Assembly: GCA_003132025.1 (NCBI GenBank)
Contig: PKWJ01000037.1
Span: 1-64,000 of the forward strand
Direction of reading: 5' to 3'
DNA: 64,000 bases
Source: Gammaproteobacteria bacterium
Lineage (GTDB): Bacteria > Pseudomonadota > Gammaproteobacteria > Steroidobacterales > Steroidobacteraceae
The first letter of the stretch is position 1. Each line of letters starts with the position of its first letter. The position numbers and the translations under genes are program-made. Below the pieces are notes generated by a model. The model was not told the origin of the DNA and searched no databases. It worked only from the letters and a program-made list of their open reading frames with translations. This document shows positions 8,277 through 15,912 of this stretch, in pieces.

Positions 8277-9884
8277 TTGACCGAAGCGCTCGATCTCGCC
8301 GGGCTGATTGCCAGTCGCAGGCCTGGGCATAGCCTTCCGGCGCCGTTCTACCTGAGCCCTGAGATCTACCAGCGCGATCTGAGCCTGATATTCGGGCGTC
8401 ATTGGATCTTCGTCGGCGTCGAGCCGGAGATTCCCGAGGCCGGCGACCTGTTCACGGTCGACATCGGCAGCGACTCGATCATCATCGTACGCGACGATGA
8501 CATGGCCGTGCGCGCGTTTCACAACGTCTGCCGACATCGAGGCGCGCGGCTGCGGCCGGAGGGGCGCGGCATGGTCGCCAACCTGGTGTGCCCCTATCAC
8601 CAGTGGACCTACAACCTGCGCGGCGAACTGGTGCACAACCAGCACATGGGTGACGACTTCGAGCGCTGCCGCTTCGGCCTCAAGCCGGTGCACATTCAGA
8701 GTCTGGCCGGACTGCTGTTCATATGCCTCGCGGAAACCCCGGCCCCGGGTTTTGACGACATGCGCGCCGCGATCGAGCACTACGTCGCGCCGCATAACAT
8801 CGCCAACACCAAGGTCGCCTTCCAGAAAGACATTATCGAGCACGGCAACTGGAAGCTGACCATGGAGAACAACCGCGAGTGCTATCACTGTTCGGCCAAT
8901 CACCCAGAACTGACTGTGTCGCTGCTGGAATATGGCTTCGGTTACCAGCCGTCGATGGAAAACGTGGAACAAGTCAGGGGTTTCGAGGATCTGCTGACGC
9001 GTCAGCACCAGCGCTGGGAGGCCTGCGGCCTGCCATCGGCGGAGATCGATCGACTGGAGCACATCACCGGCTTTCGCACCGTGCGCCTGCCGATGGTGCA
9101 TGCCGGGGAATCGCAGACACTGGATACCAAGGTCGCCTCGCGCAAGCCGCTGGCCGAATTCCAACAGCTGGATCTGGGCGGGCTGTCGTTCTGGACCCAA
9201 CCCAACTCCTGGCATCACTTCATGAGTGACCACATCGTCAGCTTCTCGGTACTGCCGATCTCGGCGCACAAGGCGCTGCTGCGTACCCGGTGGCTGGTAC
9301 ACAAGGATGCGCAGGAAGGAGTCGACTACGATCTCAAGCGGCTGACGGAAGTCTGGGACGCGACCAACGACCAGGACAGCGCTCTGGTCGCCAATGCGCA
9401 CCAGGGCATCGTCAGCAGCGCTTACCAACCTGGCCCCTATTCGCCTTACACCGAAGGGCTGGTGGACAAGTTCTGCAACTGGTATCTGGGGCGGCTCGGC
9501 GCGGGACTGGAACTTGCCGCTGGCGCAAGCCCGACCAGAACGGCGCCAGCCTCGCGACCCGGCCGCAACGCTGCGGCGGCAACAGCTGCCGCGGTAGCGC
9601 CTGACGCCGGCACCGATGCGCGGCTGTACTCGATCAGCTTCAGCCAGTCCGGCCACACCGTGCCGTGCCGCGCGGACCAGAGCATCCTTACCGCCGCCGA
9701 AGGGGCCAGCTTGCCGCTGCCGTTTTCATGCCGCGAGGGCCGCTGCGGCACCTGCCGTGTACGGCTGGTTTCAGGCCAGGTGGATATGAAACACGCCGGC
9801 GGCATCCGCCAGCGCCAGATCGACCAGGGCGATATCCTGGTGTGCTGCAGCCGCCCCCTGTCGGATCTGGTCATAGAAAAATAG
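8277..9884 (+). CDS. GbcA-like Rieske oxygenase fused to a 2Fe-2S ferredoxin
   Basis: The 535-aa protein begins at a TTG one base after the dehydrogenase stop. Residues ~84-107 hold the Rieske cluster motif CRH-x17-CPYH. The mononuclear-iron region ENNRECYHCSANHPEL lies near residue 200, as in GbcA, the oxygenase that turns glycine betaine into dimethylglycine and formaldehyde. After an Ala/Pro-rich linker (~415-445) comes a plant-type ferredoxin domain with CREGRCGTC and a distal VCCSRP, which supply the four cluster cysteines. In the usual system the ferredoxin is part of the separate reductase GbcB; no FNR-type gbcB gene is seen here. Betaine is the inferred substrate, from the family and from the demethylation genes beside it; stachydrine-like quaternary amines are alternatives. 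Confidence 0.88.
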   Translation: MTEALDLAGLIASRRPGHSLPAPFYLSPEIYQRDLSLIFGRHWIFVGVEPEIPEAGDLFTVDIGSDSIIIVRDDDMAVRAFHNVCRHRGARLRPEGRGMVANLVCPYHQWTYNLRGELVHNQHMGDDFERCRFGLKPVHIQSLAGLLFICLAETPAPGFDDMRAAIEHYVAPHNIANTKVAFQKDIIEHGNWKLTMENNRECYHCSANHPELTVSLLEYGFGYQPSMENVEQVRGFEDLLTRQHQRWEACGLPSAEIDRLEHITGFRTVRLPMVHAGESQTLDTKVASRKPLAEFQQLDLGGLSFWTQPNSWHHFMSDHIVSFSVLPISAHKALLRTRWLVHKDAQEGVDYDLKRLTEVWDATNDQDSALVANAHQGIVSSAYQPGPYSPYTEGLVDKFCNWYLGRLGAGLELAAGASPTRTAPASRPGRNAAAATAAAVAPDAGTDARLYSISFSQSGHTVPCRADQSILTAAEGASLPLPFSCREGRCGTCRVRLVSGQVDMKHAGGIRQRQIDQGDILVCCSRPLSDLVIEK

Positions 9885-9886
9885 CC

Positions 9887-9927
9887 GCACCGGCGCTACC
9901 GTCCGCTGGCGCAGACGCAGCCGGTGC
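9887..9927. repeat. 8-bp perfect inverted repeat GCACCGGC/GCCGGTGC
   Basis: GCACCGGC at 9887-9894 pairs perfectly with GCCGGTGC at 9920-9927 around a 25-base spacer. It sits just after the Rieske gene stop and just before a perfect TATAAT. There is no T run, so it is a weak terminator candidate. It could be an operator or a stem in the 3' end of the message. Confidence 0.4.
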
Positions 9928-9932
9928 ACTCC

Positions 9933-9938
9933 TATAAT
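9933..9938 (+). promoter_or_regulatory. Candidate -10 box for the UBP/flavoprotein operon
   Basis: A perfect TATAAT lies 50 bases upstream of the UBP zinc-finger start in an otherwise GC-rich spacer. No convincing -35 hexamer is found at 16-18 bases upstream, so this is either an activator-dependent promoter or chance. Confidence 0.35.
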
Positions 9939-9987
9939 ATCTGTGCGCCGGATCGTTCCAGACCGCTGCTGCGCGTGGAGGTGCGCC

Positions 9988-10254
9988 ATGACGAGACGCT
10001 GCATTCATTTGGATTTCGTGAAGACCGATCACCAGAACACCCACGGCTGCGAGGAGTGCCTCAAGATGGGCGATACCTGGGTGCACCTGCGCCTGTGTCG
10101 TGCCTGCGGCCATGTGGGCTGTTGCGACGACTCAAAGAACAAGCATGCCACCAAGCATTTCCACGCTACCCGGCATCCGATCATCACCTCGATCGAGCCG
10201 GGTGAGGACTGGAGCTGGTGTTTCATCGACGAGCTAGTGATGGAGCTGAAGTGA
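9988..10254 (+). CDS. UBP-type zinc-finger protein
   Basis: The 88-aa protein is almost wholly a ZnF-UBP domain: GCEECLKMGDTW, then CRACGHVGCCDDSKNKHATKHF and a C-terminal histidine. In eukaryotes this fold reads ubiquitin C-termini; bacterial stand-alone copies have no settled role. The ATG at 9988 has a GTGGAGG ribosome site; an upstream ATG at 9943 would add 15 residues with no homology. The stop overlaps the GTG start of the next gene (GTGA), so the two are probably made together, an arrangement I recognise from other bacteria. Confidence 0.9.
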   Translation: MTRRCIHLDFVKTDHQNTHGCEECLKMGDTWVHLRLCRACGHVGCCDDSKNKHATKHFHATRHPIITSIEPGEDWSWCFIDELVMELK

Positions 10255-11963
10255 CGCCGGAGCCTATCGCGACCAACGAGTTGCTGCGCACGCGCCGCAA
10301 CCAGATGTTCCCGAAGCTCACGGCCGCGCAGATTGCGCGCCTCGAGCACCACGGTGAACGCCGGCAGACGCACGCCGGAGAGATCCTGTACCAACCCGGC
10401 GACCGGCCAAGCAAATTCTTCGTCGTGATCTCCGGCGACATTGAGCTCTACGTTTCGCAGCGCAGCGGGTACGAGCTGTTCTACACGCTGCTGCCAGGGG
10501 ATTTTACCGGCGAGATGAATGCGCTGCGCGGCAGTGCCGGCATGGCGCGCGCCCGCGTCGGCCACGACGGTATTCTTATCGCGATCGACATCGAGCGGCT
10601 GCGCCTCATCGTGCAGACCGATGCCGAGCTTAGTGAGCTGTTCATGCGGGCGTTCATTCTGCGCCGCATGGGGCTGCTGTCGGAGCACAGCTGCGACGTG
10701 GTGCTGATCGGTTCCGGCCATTCCGCCGACACGCTGCGGCTGAACGAATTCCTTACCCGAAATGCGATCCCGTTCGCGATGTTCGACGTCTCCGCCGACG
10801 CCGATGCGCAGGCGATGCTGGAGCGATTCCATGTGCCGCCCGAGGACGTGCCCGTGGTCATCTGCCGCGGCGAGCGGGTGTTGAAGAATCCGAGCAATTT
10901 CGAAGTCGCGGGCTGTCTGGGGGTCAACCCGCAGATCGACGCGACGCGGGTACACGATCTGCTGATCGTGGGCGCGGGCCCCGCTGGCCTTGCGGCCGCA
11001 GTCTATGCCGCCTCCGAGGGCCTCGACGTGCGCATGGTGGAAATCACCGCGGCCGGCGGACAGGCCGGCACCAGTTCCAAGATCGAGAATTACCTGGGCT
11101 TCCCGACCGGCATTTCCGGTCTGGCGCTGGCCGGCCGCGCGCTGTCGCAGGCACAGAAATTCGGCGCCAGTGTCAGCGTCGCCTTGCAGGCAACCGGCCT
11201 GCACTGTGACCGCAGGCCGTTTGTCGTGGACCTCGCCGAGGGTGGATCGGTGCGCGCCCATATCGTGCTGATCGCCAGCGGTGCGCAGTACCGCACGCTC
11301 GACATCGACAACCTGTCGCACTTTCTGGGCGCCGGCGTCTACTACGCCGCCACCGCCCTGGAAGCCAAGCTATGCGACAAAAAGGAAATCGTCATCGTAG
11401 GCGGCGGCAACTCGGCCGGCCAGGCCGCGGTGTTTCTGGCAAACTCCTGCAACCACGTTCATATCCTGGTGCGCTCGGATGGCCTGGCCGAGAGCATGTC
11501 GAGCTATCTGATCCGCCGTATCGAGCAGAGCCCGAATATCACCGTGCACGTCCATACCCAGCTGGTCGCGCTGGAAGGCGAGCGCGAGCTGCAGCGCATC
11601 ACCTGGCGCCGCGGCACTGACGGCACCGAGGAGCAGCACGAGATCGCACATGTATTCCTGATGACCGGCGCGCTGCCGAATACGCGCTGGCTGAACGGCT
11701 GCGTGGCGCTCGACGCTCGCGGCTTCGTCAGGACCGGACTGGATCTGCGGCCGGAGGACCTGCCGGCGCCGCGCTGGCCGCTGGCGCGCCAGCCGTACCT
11801 GCTCGAGACCAACCTGCCGGGAGTATTCGCGGTCGGTGACGTGCGCTGCGGCAGCGTCAAGCGCGTCGCCGCCGCGGTCGGCGAAGGTTCCAGTTGCGTG
11901 CAGTTCGTGCACCGCGCATTGCGCGAATTGTCCGACGCCGGGCAGGCGCCAGCCCAGGCGTAA
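10251..11963 (+). CDS. cNMP-binding/thioredoxin-reductase-like flavoprotein
   Basis: The 570-aa protein has a CRP-like cyclic-nucleotide-binding fold (residues ~20-130), a glutaredoxin/thioredoxin-like middle domain (~150-215) and a thioredoxin-reductase-like FAD/NAD(P) module (~225-560). The last holds LLIVGAGPAGLAAAVYA, IVIVGGGNSAGQAA and a C-terminal GVFAVGDVRCGSVKRVAAAVGEG. Where classical thioredoxin reductase has CxxC, this protein reads YYAATALEAKLC, so the redox disulfide is absent. It may therefore reduce a partner directly through flavin. The GTG start at 10251 overlaps the UBP stop. Serving as electron donor to the ferredoxin-fused oxygenase upstream is possible but is inference only. 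Confidence 0.85.
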   Translation: MTPEPIATNELLRTRRNQMFPKLTAAQIARLEHHGERRQTHAGEILYQPGDRPSKFFVVISGDIELYVSQRSGYELFYTLLPGDFTGEMNALRGSAGMARARVGHDGILIAIDIERLRLIVQTDAELSELFMRAFILRRMGLLSEHSCDVVLIGSGHSADTLRLNEFLTRNAIPFAMFDVSADADAQAMLERFHVPPEDVPVVICRGERVLKNPSNFEVAGCLGVNPQIDATRVHDLLIVGAGPAGLAAAVYAASEGLDVRMVEITAAGGQAGTSSKIENYLGFPTGISGLALAGRALSQAQKFGASVSVALQATGLHCDRRPFVVDLAEGGSVRAHIVLIASGAQYRTLDIDNLSHFLGAGVYYAATALEAKLCDKKEIVIVGGGNSAGQAAVFLANSCNHVHILVRSDGLAESMSSYLIRRIEQSPNITVHVHTQLVALEGERELQRITWRRGTDGTEEQHEIAHVFLMTGALPNTRWLNGCVALDARGFVRTGLDLRPEDLPAPRWPLARQPYLLETNLPGVFAVGDVRCGSVKRVAAAVGEGSSCVQFVHRALRELSDAGQAPAQA

Positions 11964-11982
11964 ATCGACGACGGCCCGCGAT

Positions 11983-13425
11983 GTGACGCGTTTGGCCCGA
12001 TCATGGCGATGCATTCCGATGGCGCTGCTGCTGGCAAGCCTGGCCGGTCCCGCCCCGGCACCAGCCCGCGGGGATGAACTTTCGATAACGCTGCAGCAAC
12101 AGCCCTGGACCGGCGACCTGGACGGCATGATCGCGCGGGGCTACATCCGGGTACTGGTGCCTTACAGCCGCACCTTGTATTTCGTCGACCTGGGCGGCAC
12201 CCAGCGCGGCATGAGCTATGACTTCATGCGCGCATTCGAGGACGATTTCAACGCCAGGCTCGGGCGCGGCGCCCTGCGCGTCCATGTGGTGTTCATTCCG
12301 GTCTCGCGAGCGCACCTGCTGCCGCTGCTAGTGGCCGGAGAAGGCGACATTGCCGCCGCCAACCTCACGATCACGCCCGAGCGCAGCAAAATCGTGGACT
12401 TCACGGCCCCGGCTGCCCGCGATGTGAAAGAGCTGATCGTCACCGGCCCCGGGGCTCCAGCGCTGGCGACGCTCGACGATCTCGCGGGCAAGGAGGTGTA
12501 CGTCAGTCGCGCCACCAGCTATTACGAGAACCTGCAGGCGCTCAATCAGCGCTTCCGGGAGCGCTCCATGGCGCCGATGAGACTGCGCGAAGCGCCTGGC
12601 AACTTCGAGACCGAGGACGCGCTGGAAATGGTCAACGCCGGCCTGGTGAACATCGTGGTCGCCGACGGCTATATCGCCAAGCTGTGGCGCGCGGTCTATC
12701 CCAACATCCGGGTGCGCGAGGACCTGGTGATACATCAGAACGGCGACATCGCATTCGCCATCCGCAAGGGTAGCCCGCAGCTCAAGCGCGCCCTCGACGC
12801 CTTCACGGCCACGCACGGCCAGGGCACGGAATTCGGCAACGTGACGCTGCAGAAATACCTGGGGCAGACGCACTGGGTGCAGAATGCCACCTCAGAACAG
12901 GAGCTGAAGAAATCCGACCTACTGGTCGATCTGTTTCAGAAATACGGCAAGCAATACGACATCGACTGGCTGCTGATGGCGGCGCAGGGCTATCAGGAGT
13001 CGCAGCTCGATCAGGGTCGGCACAGCCCCGCCGGCGCGATCGGCATCATGCAGGTGATGCCCGCGACCGCCGCCAAGATGCAGGTCGGCGACGTCACGCA
13101 GTTGGAGCCGAACATTCACGCCGGCGTGAAATACATCCGCTACATCGTCGATCAGTACTACAAGAATGAACCGATGGACAGCCTGAACAAGGTGCTGTTC
13201 GCGTTTGCGGCCTATAACGCCGGCCCGACGCGCATCGGCTCGCTGCGCACCGAAGCACGCTCGCTCGGCTTCGATCCCAACGTCTGGTTCGACAACGTCG
13301 AGCGCGTCGCCGCCTATCGCATCGGGCGCGAGACCGTGCAATACGTCGCCAATATCTACAAGTATTACATCGCCTACACGCTGGTGCGGGACAACGTCGC
13401 GCATAGCCTGAAGGAAACGCACTGA
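11983..13425 (+). CDS. MltF-like lytic transglycosylase with solute-binding domain
   Basis: The protein of about 480 aa combines a periplasmic SBP_bac_3-type domain (residues ~50-300) with a C-terminal SLT lysozyme-like domain (~320-480), the architecture of MltF. The SLT part shows GYQESQLDQ with the catalytic glutamate, GAIGIMQVMP and AFAAYNAGPTRI. An N-terminal hydrophobic segment MALLLASLAG preceded by arginines is a signal peptide. I prefer the GTG at 11983 (gives positive charges before the hydrophobic core); an ATG at 12019 is the alternative, and the track start at 11836 overlaps the previous gene. It would cleave peptidoglycan glycan strands in the periplasm. Its link to the neighbouring redox genes is unclear. 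Confidence 0.88.
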   Translation: MTRLARSWRCIPMALLLASLAGPAPAPARGDELSITLQQQPWTGDLDGMIARGYIRVLVPYSRTLYFVDLGGTQRGMSYDFMRAFEDDFNARLGRGALRVHVVFIPVSRAHLLPLLVAGEGDIAAANLTITPERSKIVDFTAPAARDVKELIVTGPGAPALATLDDLAGKEVYVSRATSYYENLQALNQRFRERSMAPMRLREAPGNFETEDALEMVNAGLVNIVVADGYIAKLWRAVYPNIRVREDLVIHQNGDIAFAIRKGSPQLKRALDAFTATHGQGTEFGNVTLQKYLGQTHWVQNATSEQELKKSDLLVDLFQKYGKQYDIDWLLMAAQGYQESQLDQGRHSPAGAIGIMQVMPATAAKMQVGDVTQLEPNIHAGVKYIRYIVDQYYKNEPMDSLNKVLFAFAAYNAGPTRIGSLRTEARSLGFDPNVWFDNVERVAAYRIGRETVQYVANIYKYYIAYTLVRDNVAHSLKETH

Positions 13426-13457
13426 CGCGCCGCGCCGCGCCGAGCGCCGGATCGCCC

Positions 13458-14468
13458 TCAGCCCGCTGTGGCCCTCGATGCCTTGGGATGACCGGCGCCA
13501 AAATTCCGATCGGCCACCAGACACAAAATCTCGAACATGATGGTCGCCCCGACCAACGCGGTGTTACCGGTCTGGTCGTAAGGCGGCGCGACCTCGACCA
13601 CATCGCCGCCGATAAGGTTCAGGCCGCGCAGCCCGCGCAGCAGGCGTTGCGCTTCCAGCGTGGTAATGCCGCCAACCTCCGGCGTGCCGGTACCGGGGGC
13701 GTACACCGGGTCGAGTCCATCGACATCGAACGAGATATAAGTGCGCCCATCGCCCACGACGCGACGCGCCTCCTCGATCACCCGTTCGACGCCGAGATCG
13801 GCGAACTCCTCGATGAACACCACCCGCATGCCGTGCGACTTGGAAAAATTGATGCCATCCATGAAGTTCTGGCCGCCGCGAATACCGATCTGGATGGTGC
13901 GCGTTGGGTCCAGCACGCCCGCCTCCACCGCCAGGCGAAAAGGCGCGCCGTGGGTGAACTTGGAGCCGTAGAATTCGCCCCAGGTGTCGCAGTGGGCATC
14001 GATGTGCACCATGCCGATGGGCGCATCGGCCGCGATGGCCCTGAATATCGGGTAGGTGATCGAGTGGTCACCGCCGGCGCTGATCGGCAGCACGCCGGCC
14101 GCATGTACCTCGCGATAATACGCCTCGATCTCCTCCACCTGCTTTTCCAGATCGTAGCGGTGCGACAGCCGTACATCGCCGATATCCGCCACGCGACACA
14201 GTTCATAGGGATTGATGCCCAATCCGAGGTTGAACGAGCGCATCAGGCTGGATGCATTGCGGATCTCACGCGGCCCGTGTCGGGCGCCCGGCCGATTGGT
14301 CACACCCAGATCGGTAGGCACGCCGATCAGACCGATGTCGACCTGCTCGAGCGTTGTCGCCAGCGGCGCGCGCATGAAGGTCGCAATCTCGGTGTAGCGC
14401 GGCTGCTTCATCGGCTCGTAGGGCGCACCACCGATGAGGTCAGGCCGGGTATAGTTGCTGTCGTTCAC
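13458..14468 (-). CDS. Agmatinase-family ureohydrolase
   Basis: The 336-aa protein is a manganese ureohydrolase: GGDHSITYPIF, HIDAHCDTW and SFDVDGLDPVYAPGTGTP carry the His and Asp metal ligands of the agmatinase/arginase fold. It hydrolyses a guanidino compound to urea plus an amine. Agmatine is the default substrate, but guanidinobutyrate, guanidinopropionate and related compounds are used by close relatives, and sequence alone does not decide. It starts 4 bases after the stop of the upstream SSS symporter gene, so it forms a transport-and-hydrolysis pair. An amine oxidase gene is divergent to the pair. Confidence 0.9.
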   Translation of the reverse strand: MNDSNYTRPDLIGGAPYEPMKQPRYTEIATFMRAPLATTLEQVDIGLIGVPTDLGVTNRPGARHGPREIRNASSLMRSFNLGLGINPYELCRVADIGDVRLSHRYDLEKQVEEIEAYYREVHAAGVLPISAGGDHSITYPIFRAIAADAPIGMVHIDAHCDTWGEFYGSKFTHGAPFRLAVEAGVLDPTRTIQIGIRGGQNFMDGINFSKSHGMRVVFIEEFADLGVERVIEEARRVVGDGRTYISFDVDGLDPVYAPGTGTPEVGGITTLEAQRLLRGLRGLNLIGGDVVEVAPPYDQTGNTALVGATIMFEILCLVADRNFGAGHPKASRATAG

Positions 14469-14472
14469 AGGG

Positions 14473-15858
14473 TCATTCTATCGCAGCCCGGCGGGCGCGA
14501 TAGCCCGCAGTGCTGACAACGACGTACACCAGCAGGCTGCCGCCCAGACCCGCGTAGATGGGCAGATCGGAATCCAACCCGGCCCAGGCCAGCAGCATGA
14601 CGACCAGAGTGCCGCCGACCGAGATCGAGGCCAAAGCGCCTGCGGTGGTGCCGCGCCGCCACATCATAGCTCCGATGACCGACACCAGCAGTCCGCCGAC
14701 CAGCAGGTCATAGGCCACGGTCAGGGCGACGATCACGTCGTGCATCGAGCATGACACCACGGTCATCACCGCACCCAGCGCCAGCGTGACGACGCGACTT
14801 TGAACGATCGAGCCGGCATTGCCCGCGCCGCGCAGGCGCAGGTAGACGTCCTCGAGCAGCACCGTGGATGCCGCCAACAGACAGGCACTGGCGGTGGACA
14901 TGATGGCGGCGAGCGCCGCCGCCAGCACCAGGCCGCGCAGGCCGACGGGCAGCACCGTATTGACGATCTCGGCGAAAGCAGCGTCCGCGTTGCCGAGCGC
15001 CGGCAGAAATACGCGACCGGCAGTGCCGATCAGGGCTCCGGCCAGCGCATAGCACAGACAGTACAGCCCGACCCCGATCCCGCCGACCCGCGCCACCCGC
15101 ACGCTGCGGGCCGTGAATACGCGCTGCCAGACATCCTGGCCAATGATGATGCCGAAGAAATACAGCACGAAGAACGAGACGATTTTCCCGGCGCCGATGT
15201 GCGTGAGAGAGAAGAATCCGGCCGGCAGGCGTGCCTGCATGGCCGACAGGCCGCCGGCGTGCAGGATCGCCCCGGGTAGCAGGATGAACAGAATTCCTAC
15301 AGTCTTGATCACGAACTGAATGATGTCGGTGAGCGTCAGCGACCACATGCCGCCGAGCACCGAATACGCCACCATGACGCCGCTACTGATGAAAATCGCG
15401 GGCGTGCGCGGAATTCCGACGATGACTTCCATCACCGATCCCACCGCAATCGTTGCCGTGACGGCGACCATCAGGTCATAGGCGACCATGACGACACCGC
15501 CAACCACACGGGCCGAGGCGCTGTAGCGCCGCTCGAGCAATTCGGGGACCGTGTACAGCTTCAGCCCGAGAATGCGTTCGACGAATACGGCGCTCAGCAC
15601 AATGATTCCAAGGCCAAGCATGAACACGAACCACATGCCCGAAATGCCGTACTGGTAGCCGAGCTTGACGCCGCCGACCGTGGATGCGCCACCCAGCACG
15701 ATGGCAGCCAGCGTGCCGGAATACAGCCACTGTCCGACCGAGCGGCCGGCCACCAGGAACTGATCCTGGGTGGTGGCCCGGCGGCGCGCCCAGAAACCCG
15801 CGCCCAGGATGCCGGCCATGTACGCGATGACAACGAGCAGATCGAGCTTGGCCGTCAT
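14473..15858 (-). CDS. SSS-family sodium:solute symporter
   Basis: The 461-aa membrane protein shows about 12-13 hydrophobic segments and the SSS (SLC5) features: DQFLVAGRSVGQW after helix 1, GGVKLGYQYGISGMWF and GGMWSLTLTDIIQF. It would bring a small solute in with sodium. Because it lies 4 bases upstream of the ureohydrolase in the same direction, its likely cargo is the guanidino compound or amine that enzyme uses. The start is 54 bases from the divergent amine oxidase start, so the two promoters share a very short region. Confidence 0.88.
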   Translation of the reverse strand: MTAKLDLLVVIAYMAGILGAGFWARRRATTQDQFLVAGRSVGQWLYSGTLAAIVLGGASTVGGVKLGYQYGISGMWFVFMLGLGIIVLSAVFVERILGLKLYTVPELLERRYSASARVVGGVVMVAYDLMVAVTATIAVGSVMEVIVGIPRTPAIFISSGVMVAYSVLGGMWSLTLTDIIQFVIKTVGILFILLPGAILHAGGLSAMQARLPAGFFSLTHIGAGKIVSFFVLYFFGIIIGQDVWQRVFTARSVRVARVGGIGVGLYCLCYALAGALIGTAGRVFLPALGNADAAFAEIVNTVLPVGLRGLVLAAALAAIMSTASACLLAASTVLLEDVYLRLRGAGNAGSIVQSRVVTLALGAVMTVVSCSMHDVIVALTVAYDLLVGGLLVSVIGAMMWRRGTTAGALASISVGGTLVVMLLAWAGLDSDLPIYAGLGGSLLVYVVVSTAGYRARRAAIE

Positions 15859-15912
15859 GGAACGCTATCAGCCGCTGGCGATCGATGCTCCGATCATGCC
15901 ACACTGCCGACG

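Noticed and set aside
9887-9927. Intrinsic terminator after the Rieske gene
   Set aside because: The stem is only 8 bp with a 25-base loop and no T run, so I list it as an inverted repeat, not a terminator.
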